Notes: generated from the letters alone by a model not told the origin. DNA of 41,608 nucleotides from a bacterium (GCA_021811315.1 JAJZPF010000023.1:1-41608), one strand, 5' to 3'; shown: positions 32,971 through 41,482, counted from the stretch's first letter. Numbers and translations: made by a program.

Positions 32971-33714
32971 CTAAAACGGCATCCCGATCTTTAGCCGCGT
33001 CTGCGCGTCCTTGCTGTCCGGGTTCAGCCCGGCCAGATAACCTATAACGGCCCAGACTTTCTGATTCTTAGCGCCGAAACTTATAGTCGGCCCTAAATAA
33101 TATTCATCCGTCTTGTACTCGCCTTTGGCCTCCAGGCCCCCGCTGAATACATCGGAGAAGCCCCAGGAGGCCCCGGCGGAGAAGGAATGCTCGGCCGCCG
33201 ACAGCTTTTCGAGGGGGAATTCCACCACCTGGTTATAGGCCAGGTTGAGGCGCCCGAAATCCCGCCCGAACACCAGCTTTCCCTCCAGCGCGCCCTGCGC
33301 CGAAAGGTCGGAGCCGCGCGAGTATTCGGCGTAGAGCAGAGTGTTGACGGGCATCCCGCCTTTTTCCGCTAGCTTATGCCTGAGGCGCAGTTTCATGCCG
33401 TCATAATTAAAGGTCTTCGAGGCGGGGGTATTCTCCTGCTTGAAGACCTGGTACATCGCGATGTCTGTCTTCCGGGTAAGGCCGTATTCAAGCTCGATCT
33501 GATGCGTCCAGCTGCTGGTTTTCTTGTCCCCGGTATCGGGAAGCTCCGCAGTGGAGTAATACTCCAGTTCGGCGTGCCCTTCCCAGACCGTGGAATGCCC
33601 GTACGTCCACGCGTAGGCGTGCGAATCCGCCTTTACCGGCGCCGGGCCTGCCGCCAGGACCGCCGCCGTTATAACCGCCGCCGCGAGAACTCTGCCTTTC
33701 ATGTTCTTGTTCAT
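32971..33714 (-). CDS. Predicted outer membrane beta-barrel protein, Fur-controlled
   Basis: This 247-residue protein has a signal peptide (AAAVITAAVLAAGPAPVKA, cleavage near residue 29) and then alternating strands rich in Tyr, Trp, Phe and Gly (for example HAELEYYSTAEL, HQIELEYGLTRKTDIAMYQ) down to a final RLKIGMPF, an aromatic C-terminal residue as in outer membrane barrels. The family is not recognised. AAGGAG is ten bases before ATG 33714; another ATG four codons in is less well placed. A 17/19 match to the Fur box lies 36 bases upstream, so iron repression is likely and a role in iron uptake or iron-limited envelope change is plausible. It follows fur on the same strand. Confidence 0.7.
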   Translation of the reverse strand: MNKNMKGRVLAAAVITAAVLAAGPAPVKADSHAYAWTYGHSTVWEGHAELEYYSTAELPDTGDKKTSSWTHQIELEYGLTRKTDIAMYQVFKQENTPASKTFNYDGMKLRLRHKLAEKGGMPVNTLLYAEYSRGSDLSAQGALEGKLVFGRDFGRLNLAYNQVVEFPLEKLSAAEHSFSAGASWGFSDVFSGGLEAKGEYKTDEYYLGPTISFGAKNQKVWAVIGYLAGLNPDSKDAQTRLKIGMPF

Positions 33715-33749
33715 GCTGTTTTTTCTCCTTATTTTATGCGAAGCCTGAT

Positions 33750-33768
33750 GATTGTGATAATCATTATC
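33750..33768 (-). promoter_or_regulatory. Fur box before the outer membrane protein gene
   Basis: GATTGTGATAATCATTATC matches the classical 19-base Fur box at 17 of 19 positions. It lies between the end of fur and the start of the outer membrane protein gene, at a distance that suits overlap with the promoter. Confidence 0.85.
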
Positions 33769-33792
33769 AATTGCAAAGAAAAAAAATAGAGC

Positions 33793-34224
33793 CTACTTCC
33801 CGGCGCAGTTCGAGCACAAACCATAGATCTCAAGCTTATGACTGGAGGGCTTGAACCGGTGCCTGGCCGCTAGCCTCACCTGGAGTCGCTCTATTTCCGG
33901 GTCGACGGCCTCTATAAAGCAGCCGCAGGAGGTGCAGATAAGGTGGTCGTGGTGGGCGCGGGAACCGGCCGGCTCGTAGCGGGCCACGCCGTCGGCGGGG
34001 ATGAACTCGGCGGCCTTGCCGCAGCCGCAGAGGAATTTGAGCGCCCTGTAAACAGTGGCGATACCTATGCGCGGCAGCCGTTTAAGGGCCGCCTTATGAA
34101 TTTCTTCCGCGCTCAGGTGGCCGGGACCGGAGGTAAGGACGTCCAATATCGCTTCGCGACGGGTGCTGCGACGCGCCCCCAGGCAGTCGGACTTTTCACG
34201 CGCTTTGAACGGTAGTTTTGGCAT
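33793..34224 (-). CDS. fur: Fur family transcriptional regulator
   Basis: The 143-residue protein begins MPKLPFKAREK. It has the winged helix with GIATVYRALKFL as recognition region, a hinge His set (HHDHLIC), the structural zinc motif CTSC and a second CxxC (CSNC) near the C-terminus. Fur, PerR and Zur share these parts; the adjacent near-perfect Fur boxes favour an iron regulator. I place the start at ATG 34224 rather than 34254, since the upstream codons would be formed by the Fur box itself. No ribosome binding site lies before 34224; the Fur box is only three bases upstream, so the mRNA must have a very short leader or none. It is probably autoregulated. Confidence 0.85.
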   Translation of the reverse strand: MPKLPFKAREKSDCLGARRSTRREAILDVLTSGPGHLSAEEIHKAALKRLPRIGIATVYRALKFLCGCGKAAEFIPADGVARYEPAGSRAHHDHLICTSCGCFIEAVDPEIERLQVRLAARHRFKPSSHKLEIYGLCSNCAGK

Positions 34225-34227
34225 AGT

Positions 34228-34246
34228 GATAACGATTATCATTATC
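34228..34246 (-). promoter_or_regulatory. Fur box at the start of fur
   Basis: Read on the minus strand, GATAATGATAATCGTTATC matches the classical Fur box at 18 of 19 positions. It lies three bases before the chosen fur start codon. Bound Fur would block transcription of fur itself and possibly affect the divergent gene at 34391. Confidence 0.88.
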
Positions 34247-34320
34247 CCATACAAAGAAGCGGCTTGTCAATGGGGCACGGAGAATTCAAGGCCCGGCGCT
34301 TAAGCTGGCGAGTAAGCAGG

Positions 34321-34349
34321 TTCATGGAAAGGCCTAAAATATATATAAT
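34321..34349 (+). promoter_or_regulatory. Sigma70-type promoter for the 34391 gene
   Basis: TTCATG (34321-34326) lies exactly 17 bases before a perfect TATAAT (34344-34349). Transcription would start near 34356, giving a 35-base leader with AGGAGA before the ATG. The promoter would serve the metal-binding protein and the Crp/Fnr gene behind it. Confidence 0.65.
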
Positions 34350-34390
34350 TATACCAGCGGTCTACCGACAACCAGAACAGGAGAAACAAA

Positions 34391-34963
34391 ATGAAAAGAA
34401 CCATATTGATTTCCATCGCGACCCTGGCTTTAACCGCCGGGTCGGCTTTCGCCGTAGAGGCCCATAAGGCGGCGGCCAAGAGCGAGTGCGCCGACTGCCC
34501 GATGCATAAGCAGGCAGGCGCCAAGAAGTGCTCCAATAAAATGTGCCCCGAAGCCATGGAGGGCGTGGAGACCGTCGCGAAGAACACCGCCACCGGCGTC
34601 GAGATAACGATGACCGCGAAAAACCCGGAAACCATCGCCAAGGTACAGGAGCTCACCCTGGTCCATTACAGCAACAAGGGCACCATGGACAAAGAATGCC
34701 CCGCCCGCGTGGAAGGCGCCGAGGCCAAGATAGAGAACACCGCCACCGGAGTTAAAGTCCTCCTCACCGGCAAGACTCCCGCGGCCATAAAGAAAATACA
34801 GGCCGCTTCCGCCAAGGAACACATGAAGGCCGGCTGCCCCGAAGAACACGGCAAAAAAGAAGCAAAAGCCGGCAAGAAGTACGCCTGCCCCATGAAATGC
34901 GCCGAGTCCGACAAGCCGGGCAAGTGCCCCAAGTGCGGGATGATGATGACGGAGAAAAAATAA
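34391..34963 (+). CDS. Exported metal-binding protein with internal repeats and HMBD
   Basis: This 190-residue protein has a signal peptide (ending SAFA-V, about residue 21). It then has Cys/Met/His-rich DCPMHKQAGAKKCSNKMCP and two copies of a roughly 45-residue unit: CPEAMEGVETVAKNTATGV..., and CPARVEGAEAKIENTATGV.... Both units keep NTATGV and an IAKVQEL or IKKIQAA helix. The last 28 residues form a heavy-metal-binding domain, YACPMKCAESDKPGKCPKCG plus MMM, the fifth complete copy of this motif in the window. It is divergent from fur and just before a Crp/Fnr gene (its TAA abuts the ATG). It is likely a periplasmic copper or iron-related buffer; substrate is unproven. Confidence 0.78.
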   Translation: MKRTILISIATLALTAGSAFAVEAHKAAAKSECADCPMHKQAGAKKCSNKMCPEAMEGVETVAKNTATGVEITMTAKNPETIAKVQELTLVHYSNKGTMDKECPARVEGAEAKIENTATGVKVLLTGKTPAAIKKIQAASAKEHMKAGCPEEHGKKEAKAGKKYACPMKCAESDKPGKCPKCGMMMTEKK

Positions 34964-35635
34964 ATGGTATCGGCCCTACTGAAGCAGGTTTCTTTTTTTA
35001 ACGGCCTGAGCAATGTCGAACTTAACAAGGTGCTCGCCATAGCGGGAGTAAAGAAGTACACCGCCGGCCAGATGGTCTTCGCCAAGGAGGACCTGGGAAA
35101 CCAGTTCTTCGTGGTAAAATCAGGCCGCATTAAGATCTTCACCTCGGTAGGCCCCGAAAAGAAAAAAACCTTCGCCTTCCTGAAGAAGGGGGATTTCTTC
35201 GGCGAGATGTCCCTGCTCGGAGGGAAAACCCGGTCGGCCTCGGCCCAGGCCGCCGAGAACAGCGAACTGTTCGTCATCCCGAAAAAGAACTTCAAGAAGC
35301 TGATACTCGAGAACCCCGACTTCACGCTCAAGCTGCTGCACACGCTGGTGGAAAGGCTCAACAAGTGCAACAAGGACGTGGAATCGATGCTCTTCCACAA
35401 TATCCTTGGCAGGCTGGCCGACGCTATCCTTGAACTCTCAAAGGACAAGCACTCCAAGCCGGTCAAGATGGCCATAAACCAGAACGAGCTGGCGCAGTAC
35501 CTCGGGACTACCCGGGTGCCGGTGTGCCGCGCGATAAGCACGCTCAAGCGCAGCGGCGTCATCGACTACCGCCGCGGCGAACTGATCATCCTGAACTCCG
35601 CCCGGCTGCATTCCATCGCCGGGAAAACGAACTGA
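34964..35635 (+). CDS. Crp/Fnr family transcriptional regulator
   Basis: The 223-residue regulator has an N-terminal cyclic-nucleotide-binding type domain (FFVVKSGRIKIFTS and FGEMSLLGGKTRSASAQA) and a C-terminal helix-turn-helix, NQNELAQYLGTTRVPVCRAI. No Fnr-type N-terminal Cys cluster is seen; the phosphate-binding segment GEMSLLGGKTRSASA resembles Crp. It starts directly after the stop of the metal-binding protein gene, so both share the promoter at 34321. Its ligand and regulon are unknown. It may control its own operon. Confidence 0.88.
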   Translation: MVSALLKQVSFFNGLSNVELNKVLAIAGVKKYTAGQMVFAKEDLGNQFFVVKSGRIKIFTSVGPEKKKTFAFLKKGDFFGEMSLLGGKTRSASAQAAENSELFVIPKKNFKKLILENPDFTLKLLHTLVERLNKCNKDVESMLFHNILGRLADAILELSKDKHSKPVKMAINQNELAQYLGTTRVPVCRAISTLKRSGVIDYRRGELIILNSARLHSIAGKTN

Positions 35636-35645
35636 CGGCCGCCTC

Positions 35646-36893
35646 ATGATAAACTCCCTGCGCGGCTTCCGCGACCTGCTTCCCCCCGAGTCGGACCTCT
35701 TCGCGCGCATTGAAGCCGCGGCCAGGGAAGTGTTCGGCCTCTACGGCTACCAGGAAATAAGGATCCCCGCGCTGGAAAAGAAAGAGCTGTTCGTTAAATC
35801 CACAGGCGACACCACCGACATAGTGGAAAAAGAGATGTACGCCTTCACCGACGGAGGAGGGCGCGAGGTCGCGATGCGTCCGGAGGGAACCCCCGGGATC
35901 GTGCGCGCCTATATCGAACATAACCTGGGACAGACCGGCCGCAGCGGCAAATACTTCTATATCGGGACAATGTTCAGGGCCGAGCGCCCCCAGGCGGGCC
36001 GCTACCGCGAGTTCACGCAGATAGGCGCGGAGCACATAGGCAATCCGTCGCCGGCAGCCGACGCGGAAAGCATCTCGATGCTGATCCGCCTGCTGGAGAA
36101 GCTGGGAGTGGAAGGCTGCTCGGCGGAGATAAACTCCCTTGGCTGCGCCGAATGCCGCAAAGCCTACCGGGAGATCCTGCTGGCTTTCCTGCGGGCGCGG
36201 GCCGAGAAGCTCTGTGAGCCCTGCCGGGGCCGCATAGAGCGCAACCCGCTCAGAGCGCTGGATTGCAAAATAGACGGCCCCGCCCTGGCTGAAGCGGGCC
36301 CCAAGCGCTCTCTCTGCCCCTCCTGCACGGAGCATTTTGATAGGACCCAGCATCTGCTCGCGGCCGCCGGCGTAAGCTACAAGGTCAACCCCGGCCTGGT
36401 ACGCGGACTGGACTATTACACCGGCACCGTCTTTGAAGTGCGGACCACCGCGCTCGGCAGCCAGGACGCGCTATGCGGCGGCGGCCGCTACGACGACCTG
36501 GTAAAGTCAATGGGCGGCCCCGTAGCCCCGGCCATAGGCTGGGCCATCGGCGAGGACCGGGTAGCCATGCTCCTCAAGGACAAACCCGCCCCCGATAACG
36601 CGCCCAGGACTTTTATCGTAGCCGCCGCCAAGGAAGCAGGGGACAAAGCCTTCGCCCTGCTGACGTCCATGCGCGCCGCCGGCATAAGTTCGGACTTCTC
36701 CAACTTCGAACTCAGCCTGAAATCCCAGATGCGCTCCGCCGACAAGAGCGGCGCCGCCTTCGCCTTGATAATCGGCGAAGACGAACTCAAAGCCGGAACC
36801 TGCGCCGTAAAATCGCTAAAAGAGCACGGCGACCAGCAAACGATCCCGCTCCCCGACGCCCCTTCACATATCAAGCAGCTTCTGAAGGGTTGA
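35646..36893 (+). CDS. hisS: Histidyl-tRNA synthetase
   Basis: This 415-residue class II synthetase charges tRNA-His. Recognisable parts are the start INSLRGFRDLLPPES, motif 2 in YIGTMFRAERPQAGRYREF, the histidine-specific loop LVRGLDYYTGTVFE and motif 3 GWAIGEDRVAMLL, with the C-terminal anticodon-binding domain. Length is normal. It begins 10 bases after the Crp/Fnr gene stop with no good ribosome binding site, suggesting readthrough. A structured element and aspS follow; hisS-aspS pairing is common in bacteria. Confidence 0.95.
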   Translation: MINSLRGFRDLLPPESDLFARIEAAAREVFGLYGYQEIRIPALEKKELFVKSTGDTTDIVEKEMYAFTDGGGREVAMRPEGTPGIVRAYIEHNLGQTGRSGKYFYIGTMFRAERPQAGRYREFTQIGAEHIGNPSPAADAESISMLIRLLEKLGVEGCSAEINSLGCAECRKAYREILLAFLRARAEKLCEPCRGRIERNPLRALDCKIDGPALAEAGPKRSLCPSCTEHFDRTQHLLAAAGVSYKVNPGLVRGLDYYTGTVFEVRTTALGSQDALCGGGRYDDLVKSMGGPVAPAIGWAIGEDRVAMLLKDKPAPDNAPRTFIVAAAKEAGDKAFALLTSMRAAGISSDFSNFELSLKSQMRSADKSGAAFALIIGEDELKAGTCAVKSLKEHGDQQTIPLPDAPSHIKQLLKG

Positions 36894-36917
36894 TCATTCC
36901 CCGGTATTTATAATGGA

Positions 36918-37051
36918 GGGGTGGCAAGGGTATGGGTTCGGAGCGACCTCTCGGAGGCCCGAGCTTGCATAAGCGCGAGGGCCGAGAGAGGAGGCGCGGC
37001 CACGGTGTGGCCGACGCCGTGAGCGACGGGCCCATACCCTTGCCAGGCCCC
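36918..37051 (+). other. Strongly structured 134-base element between hisS and aspS
   Basis: The outer helix is 14 perfect pairs, GGCAAGGGTATGGG (36923-36936) with CCCATACCCTTGCC (37031-37044), extended by T-A and GGGG-CCCC pairs across a two-base bulge. Inside are a hairpin with GGCCC (36956-36960) and GGGCC (36979-36983) around GCTTGCATAAGC, and a second with GGCCAC (36998-37003) and GTGGCC (37007-37012) flanked by GGCG/CGCC. It looks like a multibranched RNA or a small palindromic repeat. I do not recognise any known family: not a tRNA, 4.5S RNA or T-box. Transcription with aspS would make it a leader; strand of action is uncertain. Confidence 0.6.
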
Positions 37052-37102
37052 CGACTTCGCATCTCGCGGCATAAGACCAAAGCAACTATCGAGAGACAAA
37101 CC

Positions 37103-38881
37103 ATGACAACAACAATCCCTTCAAAAAGCACCGCCCTCCGCACGCACACCTGCGGCGAGCTCAACGCCTCCCACGCCGGGCAGACCGTCACCCTCTCCGG
37201 CTGGACCGACGTAAAGCGCAACCACGGCGGCGTCCTCTTCATAAACCTGCGCGACCTCTACGGCGTCACCCAGGTAGTCGCCAACCCCGGCAGCCCCGTC
37301 TTCAAAACGGCCGAAGAAGCCAAAAGCGAATACGTGCTGAGGGTAACCGGCAAAGTCTCGCTTCGGCCCGGAGCCAACGCCAATAAGAATATGCCCACCG
37401 GGGAGATCGAGATAGAGGCCTCTGAAATAACCATACTCAACGCCTCCCAACCCCTCCCGTTCGAGCTCGGCGAGCACGCCGGCGTCTCCGAGGAGACGCG
37501 CCTTAAATACCGCTTTCTCGACCTGCGCCGCCCCCGCATGGCGAAGAACATGGTTCTGCGCAGCCGCCTTTCCCAGGTCGTGCGCAACTACCTCTACGGC
37601 CTGGATTTCAACGAGATAGAAACCCCGCTGCTCACGCGGTCCACCCCCGAAGGCGCGCGCGACTTCGTGGTGCCTTCCCGCAACAACCCAGGCGAGTTCT
37701 ACGCCCTGCCCCAGTCCCCGCAGCAGTTCAAGCAGGTGCTGATGATGTCCGGCATGGACCGCTACTTCCAGCTGGCGAGGAACTTCCGCGACGAGGAACT
37801 CCGCTCCGACCGCCAGCCCGAGCACACCCAGATAGACCTGGAGATGTCCTTCGTCGACGAGCAGGACATAGCCCGCGTCGTGGAAGGGATGATGAAGGCC
37901 GTCTTCGCCTATATCGGCGAGGAGATCTCCGGCCCCTTTCCGGAAATGGAGTATTCCGACGTAATGCTTAAATACGGGTCCGATAAGCCGGACCTGCGCT
38001 ATTCGCTCGAGATAAAGGACTGCTCGGAGATCTTCAAAGCCTCCGGCTTCAAGGTTTTCTCAGAGGCCCTCGCCGGAAGCGGCGTAGTGCGCGCAATAAA
38101 AGGCGAAAAAGCCGCCGTCTTCAGCCGCAAAGATATGGACAACCTGACGGACCTGGTAAAGGCCCGCGGCGCGAAGGGCCTGGTCTGGCTCCGGTTCAAA
38201 GACGGGAAATTCGAATCCCCGACCCTCAAATTCATGACGGAGCCCGAGCTCGCGGCCCTTAAGGACCTGCTCGCCGTGGCCGAGGGCGACGCCGTCTTCA
38301 TAGCCGCCGACAAGGCCGCGGTGGCGGCTCCCTGCCTCGGGGCGCTCCGCACCGAGCTGATCTCCCGCCTGAAACCGGCCCAGGAGAAAAAGCGGGCCTT
38401 CCTCTGGGTGCGGCATTTCCCGCTGCTTGAAAAAGACCCCGAGAGCCCGAACTGGACTTTCACGCACAACCCTTTCACCGCGCCCCTCCCCGGCGAGGAA
38501 GGCAAGCTGGACACCGACCCGGGCAACGTCCTCTCCTGCCAGTACGACCTGGTGCTCAACGGGGTGGAGCTCGGCTCCGGCTCGGTGCGCAACCACAGCC
38601 GCGCGATGCAGGAAAAGATCTTCGGCCTGATGGGCTACGACAAAGAGCAGGTCCAGCGCCGCTTCGGCATGATAGTCAATTCCCTGGACCTGGGCGCGCC
38701 CCCGCACGGCGGCATAGGCATAGGCTATGACAGGCTTATCGGCCTCATCTGCGGGACGGACTCCATCAGGGACGTTATAGCTTTCCCCAAGACCACCAGC
38801 GGGGCCTGCCTCATGAGCGACGCCCCGTCCGTTATCGACGACAAACAGCTGAAAGAGCTCCATCTTAAGATCACGGATTAA
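37103..38881 (+). CDS. aspS: Aspartyl-tRNA synthetase (bacterial type)
   Basis: This 592-residue class II synthetase has the OB-fold anticodon domain (VTLSGWTDVKRNHGGVLFIN), motif 2 in FRDEELRSDRQPEHTQIDLE, the bacterial insertion domain and motif 3 near GYDRLIGLICGTDSIRDVIA. Length fits bacterial AspRS. I start it at ATG 37103: the frame is open upstream to 36932, but that part runs through the structured element and gives a low-complexity Arg-rich sequence unlike AspRS. No strong ribosome binding site precedes ATG 37103. Its TAA shares a base with the next ATG. It charges tRNA-Asp; I cannot say whether it is non-discriminating. Confidence 0.95.
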   Translation: MTTTIPSKSTALRTHTCGELNASHAGQTVTLSGWTDVKRNHGGVLFINLRDLYGVTQVVANPGSPVFKTAEEAKSEYVLRVTGKVSLRPGANANKNMPTGEIEIEASEITILNASQPLPFELGEHAGVSEETRLKYRFLDLRRPRMAKNMVLRSRLSQVVRNYLYGLDFNEIETPLLTRSTPEGARDFVVPSRNNPGEFYALPQSPQQFKQVLMMSGMDRYFQLARNFRDEELRSDRQPEHTQIDLEMSFVDEQDIARVVEGMMKAVFAYIGEEISGPFPEMEYSDVMLKYGSDKPDLRYSLEIKDCSEIFKASGFKVFSEALAGSGVVRAIKGEKAAVFSRKDMDNLTDLVKARGAKGLVWLRFKDGKFESPTLKFMTEPELAALKDLLAVAEGDAVFIAADKAAVAAPCLGALRTELISRLKPAQEKKRAFLWVRHFPLLEKDPESPNWTFTHNPFTAPLPGEEGKLDTDPGNVLSCQYDLVLNGVELGSGSVRNHSRAMQEKIFGLMGYDKEQVQRRFGMIVNSLDLGAPPHGGIGIGYDRLIGLICGTDSIRDVIAFPKTTSGACLMSDAPSVIDDKQLKELHLKITD

Positions 38882-39771
38882 TGGCCTACCCGAAATGGAT
38901 AGTGGACGAAGTCCGCCGCAACAAGGCGGACTTGCGCGGCTCCGCCGCCGCCGGCACCGCCGGCGAGCTGGCGAAGCGCGCGCTGCACACCGTCTGCGAC
39001 GAAGCCCGCTGCCCCAATAAAGGGCGCTGCTTCTCCGAGGGCGAAGCCACCTTCCTGATACTGGGCGACATCTGCACTCGGAATTGCGGCTTCTGCGCCG
39101 TAAAGAAAGCGCAGCCGCTGCCCCCGGACCGGGGAGAGCCGCGCCGCGCGGCCGAGCTCTGTAAAAAGTGGGGACTTAAATACGTCGTCTTCACCTCGCC
39201 GACCCGCGACGACCTGGCCGACGGCGGAGCTTACCATTTCGCCGAAACCAACCGCCTGATCAAGGAACTCTCTCCGGGCATAAGGACGGAGCCGCTTATT
39301 CCGGACTTCCGGGGAGACATAAAGGCCCTGGAAACCGTACTGGACTCCAACCCCGACGTGCTGGGGCACAACCTTGAGATGGTCTCCGGCCTTTACGCGG
39401 GCGCCCGCGCCGGGGCGGACTACTCCCGCTCCCTGCGCCTGATCGCCAATTCAAAGAAGCTCAGGCCGGACATATTCACCAAGTCAGGAATAATGTTCGG
39501 CCTGGGAGAAAAGCCCGAAGAACTGACCAGGGCGCTGGGAGACCTGGTCGAACACGGCTGCGACCTGCTCACGCTGGGCCAGTACCTCGCGCCGTCAAAA
39601 AGCCACCGCCCCGTGGAAAAATACTATACCGAAGAAGAATTCGCCCGCTGGGGGGAGAAGGCCAGGGCCGCGGGGTTTAAAGCCGTGCTGTCAGGCCCGC
39701 TGGTAAGGAGTTCCTACCGGGCAAGCCGCCTATACGCCGAGGCCGCCGCGAAGCCGCGCGCGAACGACTGA
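38881..39771 (+). CDS. lipA: Lipoyl synthase
   Basis: The 296-residue radical SAM enzyme inserts two sulfurs into protein-bound octanoyl groups. It has both cluster motifs: the auxiliary Cys39-x4-Cys44-x5-Cys50 in CDEARCPNKGRC, and the radical SAM Cys65-x3-Cys69-x2-Cys72 in CTRNCGFC. The conserved RSSY near the C-terminus (276-279) supplies the serine ligand of the auxiliary cluster. LGQYLAPSKSHRPVEKYYTE is also typical. It overlaps aspS by one base (TAATG). No lipB is seen in the window. Confidence 0.95.
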   Translation: MAYPKWIVDEVRRNKADLRGSAAAGTAGELAKRALHTVCDEARCPNKGRCFSEGEATFLILGDICTRNCGFCAVKKAQPLPPDRGEPRRAAELCKKWGLKYVVFTSPTRDDLADGGAYHFAETNRLIKELSPGIRTEPLIPDFRGDIKALETVLDSNPDVLGHNLEMVSGLYAGARAGADYSRSLRLIANSKKLRPDIFTKSGIMFGLGEKPEELTRALGDLVEHGCDLLTLGQYLAPSKSHRPVEKYYTEEEFARWGEKARAAGFKAVLSGPLVRSSYRASRLYAEAAAKPRAND

Positions 39772-40488
39772 ATGGACACACTTGAAAAAGACAAACAAGC
39801 GTTCTCCTGGCTCGCCCGCGCCTGGGACGACTATGCGGGGAATCTCCCGCTGCTGCTCCCGGTGCTTCTTTTCCAGGCGGCGATCGCCGCCGGCTCTTTC
39901 TTCCTCATAAGCCGCTTCCACTCGCTCCTGCCGGCTTTGCCCTATATGCTTTTCGTGGTAACGCCAGTCGCCACCGGCGCGAACCTGCTCTATATCAAGA
40001 TAGCCAGGGGCGGCGGCGCGCGCTTCACGGACCTGTTCAGCGCCTTCCCTGTTTATCACCGCGCGATCGCGGTCAGCGCCGTACTCGGCCTCGTAACCAT
40101 GGGCGGAGCGATCCTCCTGATAATACCGGGAGTCGTCCTGTACCTGGCCTACTGCTTCAGCGAATACGCCGTCGTCGACCGCCGGACCGGCATAAAGGAA
40201 TCTTTCGCGCTCAGCGCGGCGATCACGGAAGGCTGGAAGAGCCGCCTCCTGGTGCCTTTCAGCCTTATAGTGCTTATAAACGTTTTTGTTCCCGATATCT
40301 ACCTCGTCACGGGGCCCCTGAAAAATCCCTCCGCCAGCCTTGACCTTAAGCCCTGGACCATCGCCGCGGCGGCGCTTAAGACCCTGGTTTTCCTGCCCTG
40401 GCTGTGCCTGGCTATGGCCCGCGCCTATAATTTCCTCCTGCTTCCGCCCGGCCCCGAACCCGCGGCGGAAGAAACCCCGGTTGACTAA
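39772..40488 (+). CDS. Polytopic membrane protein of unknown function
   Basis: This 238-residue protein has about five to six membrane segments. The segment ILLIIPGVVLYLAYCFSEYA, followed by VDRRTGIKESFALSAAITEG, resembles DUF975-like and glycerophosphodiesterase membrane-domain proteins, whose common pattern is a helix ending in IPG followed by an amphipathic region and an AL-S segment. It starts at the base after the lipA stop, so it belongs to the same transcript. The C-terminus is a short Pro/Glu tail. No catalytic residues are evident. Function unknown. Confidence 0.7.
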   Translation: MDTLEKDKQAFSWLARAWDDYAGNLPLLLPVLLFQAAIAAGSFFLISRFHSLLPALPYMLFVVTPVATGANLLYIKIARGGGARFTDLFSAFPVYHRAIAVSAVLGLVTMGGAILLIIPGVVLYLAYCFSEYAVVDRRTGIKESFALSAAITEGWKSRLLVPFSLIVLINVFVPDIYLVTGPLKNPSASLDLKPWTIAAAALKTLVFLPWLCLAMARAYNFLLLPPGPEPAAEETPVD

Positions 40489-40597
40489 GATCATAGGCAT
40501 TACGGCCCATATTTACGCGGACCTTTAGCCCTTTAAGAAGCCGGGGGGAAAAGGTAAAATTACATTGTAGTTAAAGGTTAAGCAGGAGGAATACTGA

Positions 40598-41461
40598 ATG
40601 AAAAGATTAGCCCTGATAGCAGCCGCCATGCTGAGCGCCTCGGCGTTAAGCGCGTCCGAACTCAATACCATTTCCGCCGGAGACATAAAGATCTCCAAAA
40701 TAGACATCCCCGCCCCGGTCCTCCAGCCGGTAGAAGCGGCAAAATGCAACCACGTCACCGTGGAGATAACGAGCAAACTGTACCTCATGCCCCAGACTTC
40801 GAAAAGCCTGCTTTTCACCTACGCCAAGAACGAAGCCGAATTCAAGGAATTCACCGCCCTGTGGACCCCCATCCTGAACAAGTTCGGGATGAAGGTAACG
40901 GGCACCGAATACAAAAACGAGTTCGGCATACTTAATTACGAATCTCCCGAAGGCCTGGTAGTGCGCGACTTCCTGGCCGAGGACATGAATTACGACGCCC
41001 TCAGCTCGACCACGATCGTGAAGCTCCAGCACGAGCTCCTCGAGCCGCTCGAACAGGCCGGGATGACGCCCATCGCCGCCCTCAATATAAAGAACGAGGT
41101 CTTCAGGCCCACTTTCAAGCTCTATTACCTCACCAAGCCCGACGCGAACATGGACCACGAGGTCCAGCTTCGCCAGCTTAAGAACGGCGAAGACATCGAC
41201 TTCGACCTGCTGGCCAACTCCGTTAAGCTGGTCAAGAAGGACGCTTCCTTCTCCATGGTCTATATCGGCAAGCTCCTTGGCTTCAAGTCGAAGCTGGCCA
41301 CCGACACCGCCGCCGCCGCGGTCTCCCTGGAGAACTACAAGAAATTCCTCGCGGAGAACAAGAAGGAATTCATAGCCTCCAAGGTGCTGAAGCTGGACGA
41401 GCCGTTCACTTCCGGCGACCATACCTTCAACTACCTGCTTAACATGTACTTCTTCCAGTAA
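40598..41461 (+). CDS. Exported protein of unknown function
   Basis: The 287-residue protein has a signal peptide (ALIAAAMLSASALSA, cleavage near residue 19) and then a mature part with no Cys cluster and no recognisable family. It is rich in Lys, Glu and Leu, with one Cys near the start (AAKCNHVTVEI). AGGAGGAA stands seven bases before the ATG, a strong site. It has 109 bases of its own upstream region and is closed by a very strong terminator, so it is transcribed alone. A periplasmic or secreted location is likely. Confidence 0.75.
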   Translation: MKRLALIAAAMLSASALSASELNTISAGDIKISKIDIPAPVLQPVEAAKCNHVTVEITSKLYLMPQTSKSLLFTYAKNEAEFKEFTALWTPILNKFGMKVTGTEYKNEFGILNYESPEGLVVRDFLAEDMNYDALSSTTIVKLQHELLEPLEQAGMTPIAALNIKNEVFRPTFKLYYLTKPDANMDHEVQLRQLKNGEDIDFDLLANSVKLVKKDASFSMVYIGKLLGFKSKLATDTAAAAVSLENYKKFLAENKKEFIASKVLKLDEPFTSGDHTFNYLLNMYFFQ

Positions 41462-41482
41462 GCCTGGCGCCGCCGCAAGAAC

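Noticed and set aside
34225..34254. Upstream start of fur at 34254
   Set aside because: Those codons are the Fur box itself, and the resulting residues do not fit the family.
36932..37102. N-terminal extension of aspS
   Set aside because: The extension would translate the structured element into an Arg-rich sequence unlike AspRS. ATG 37103 gives the normal length and start.
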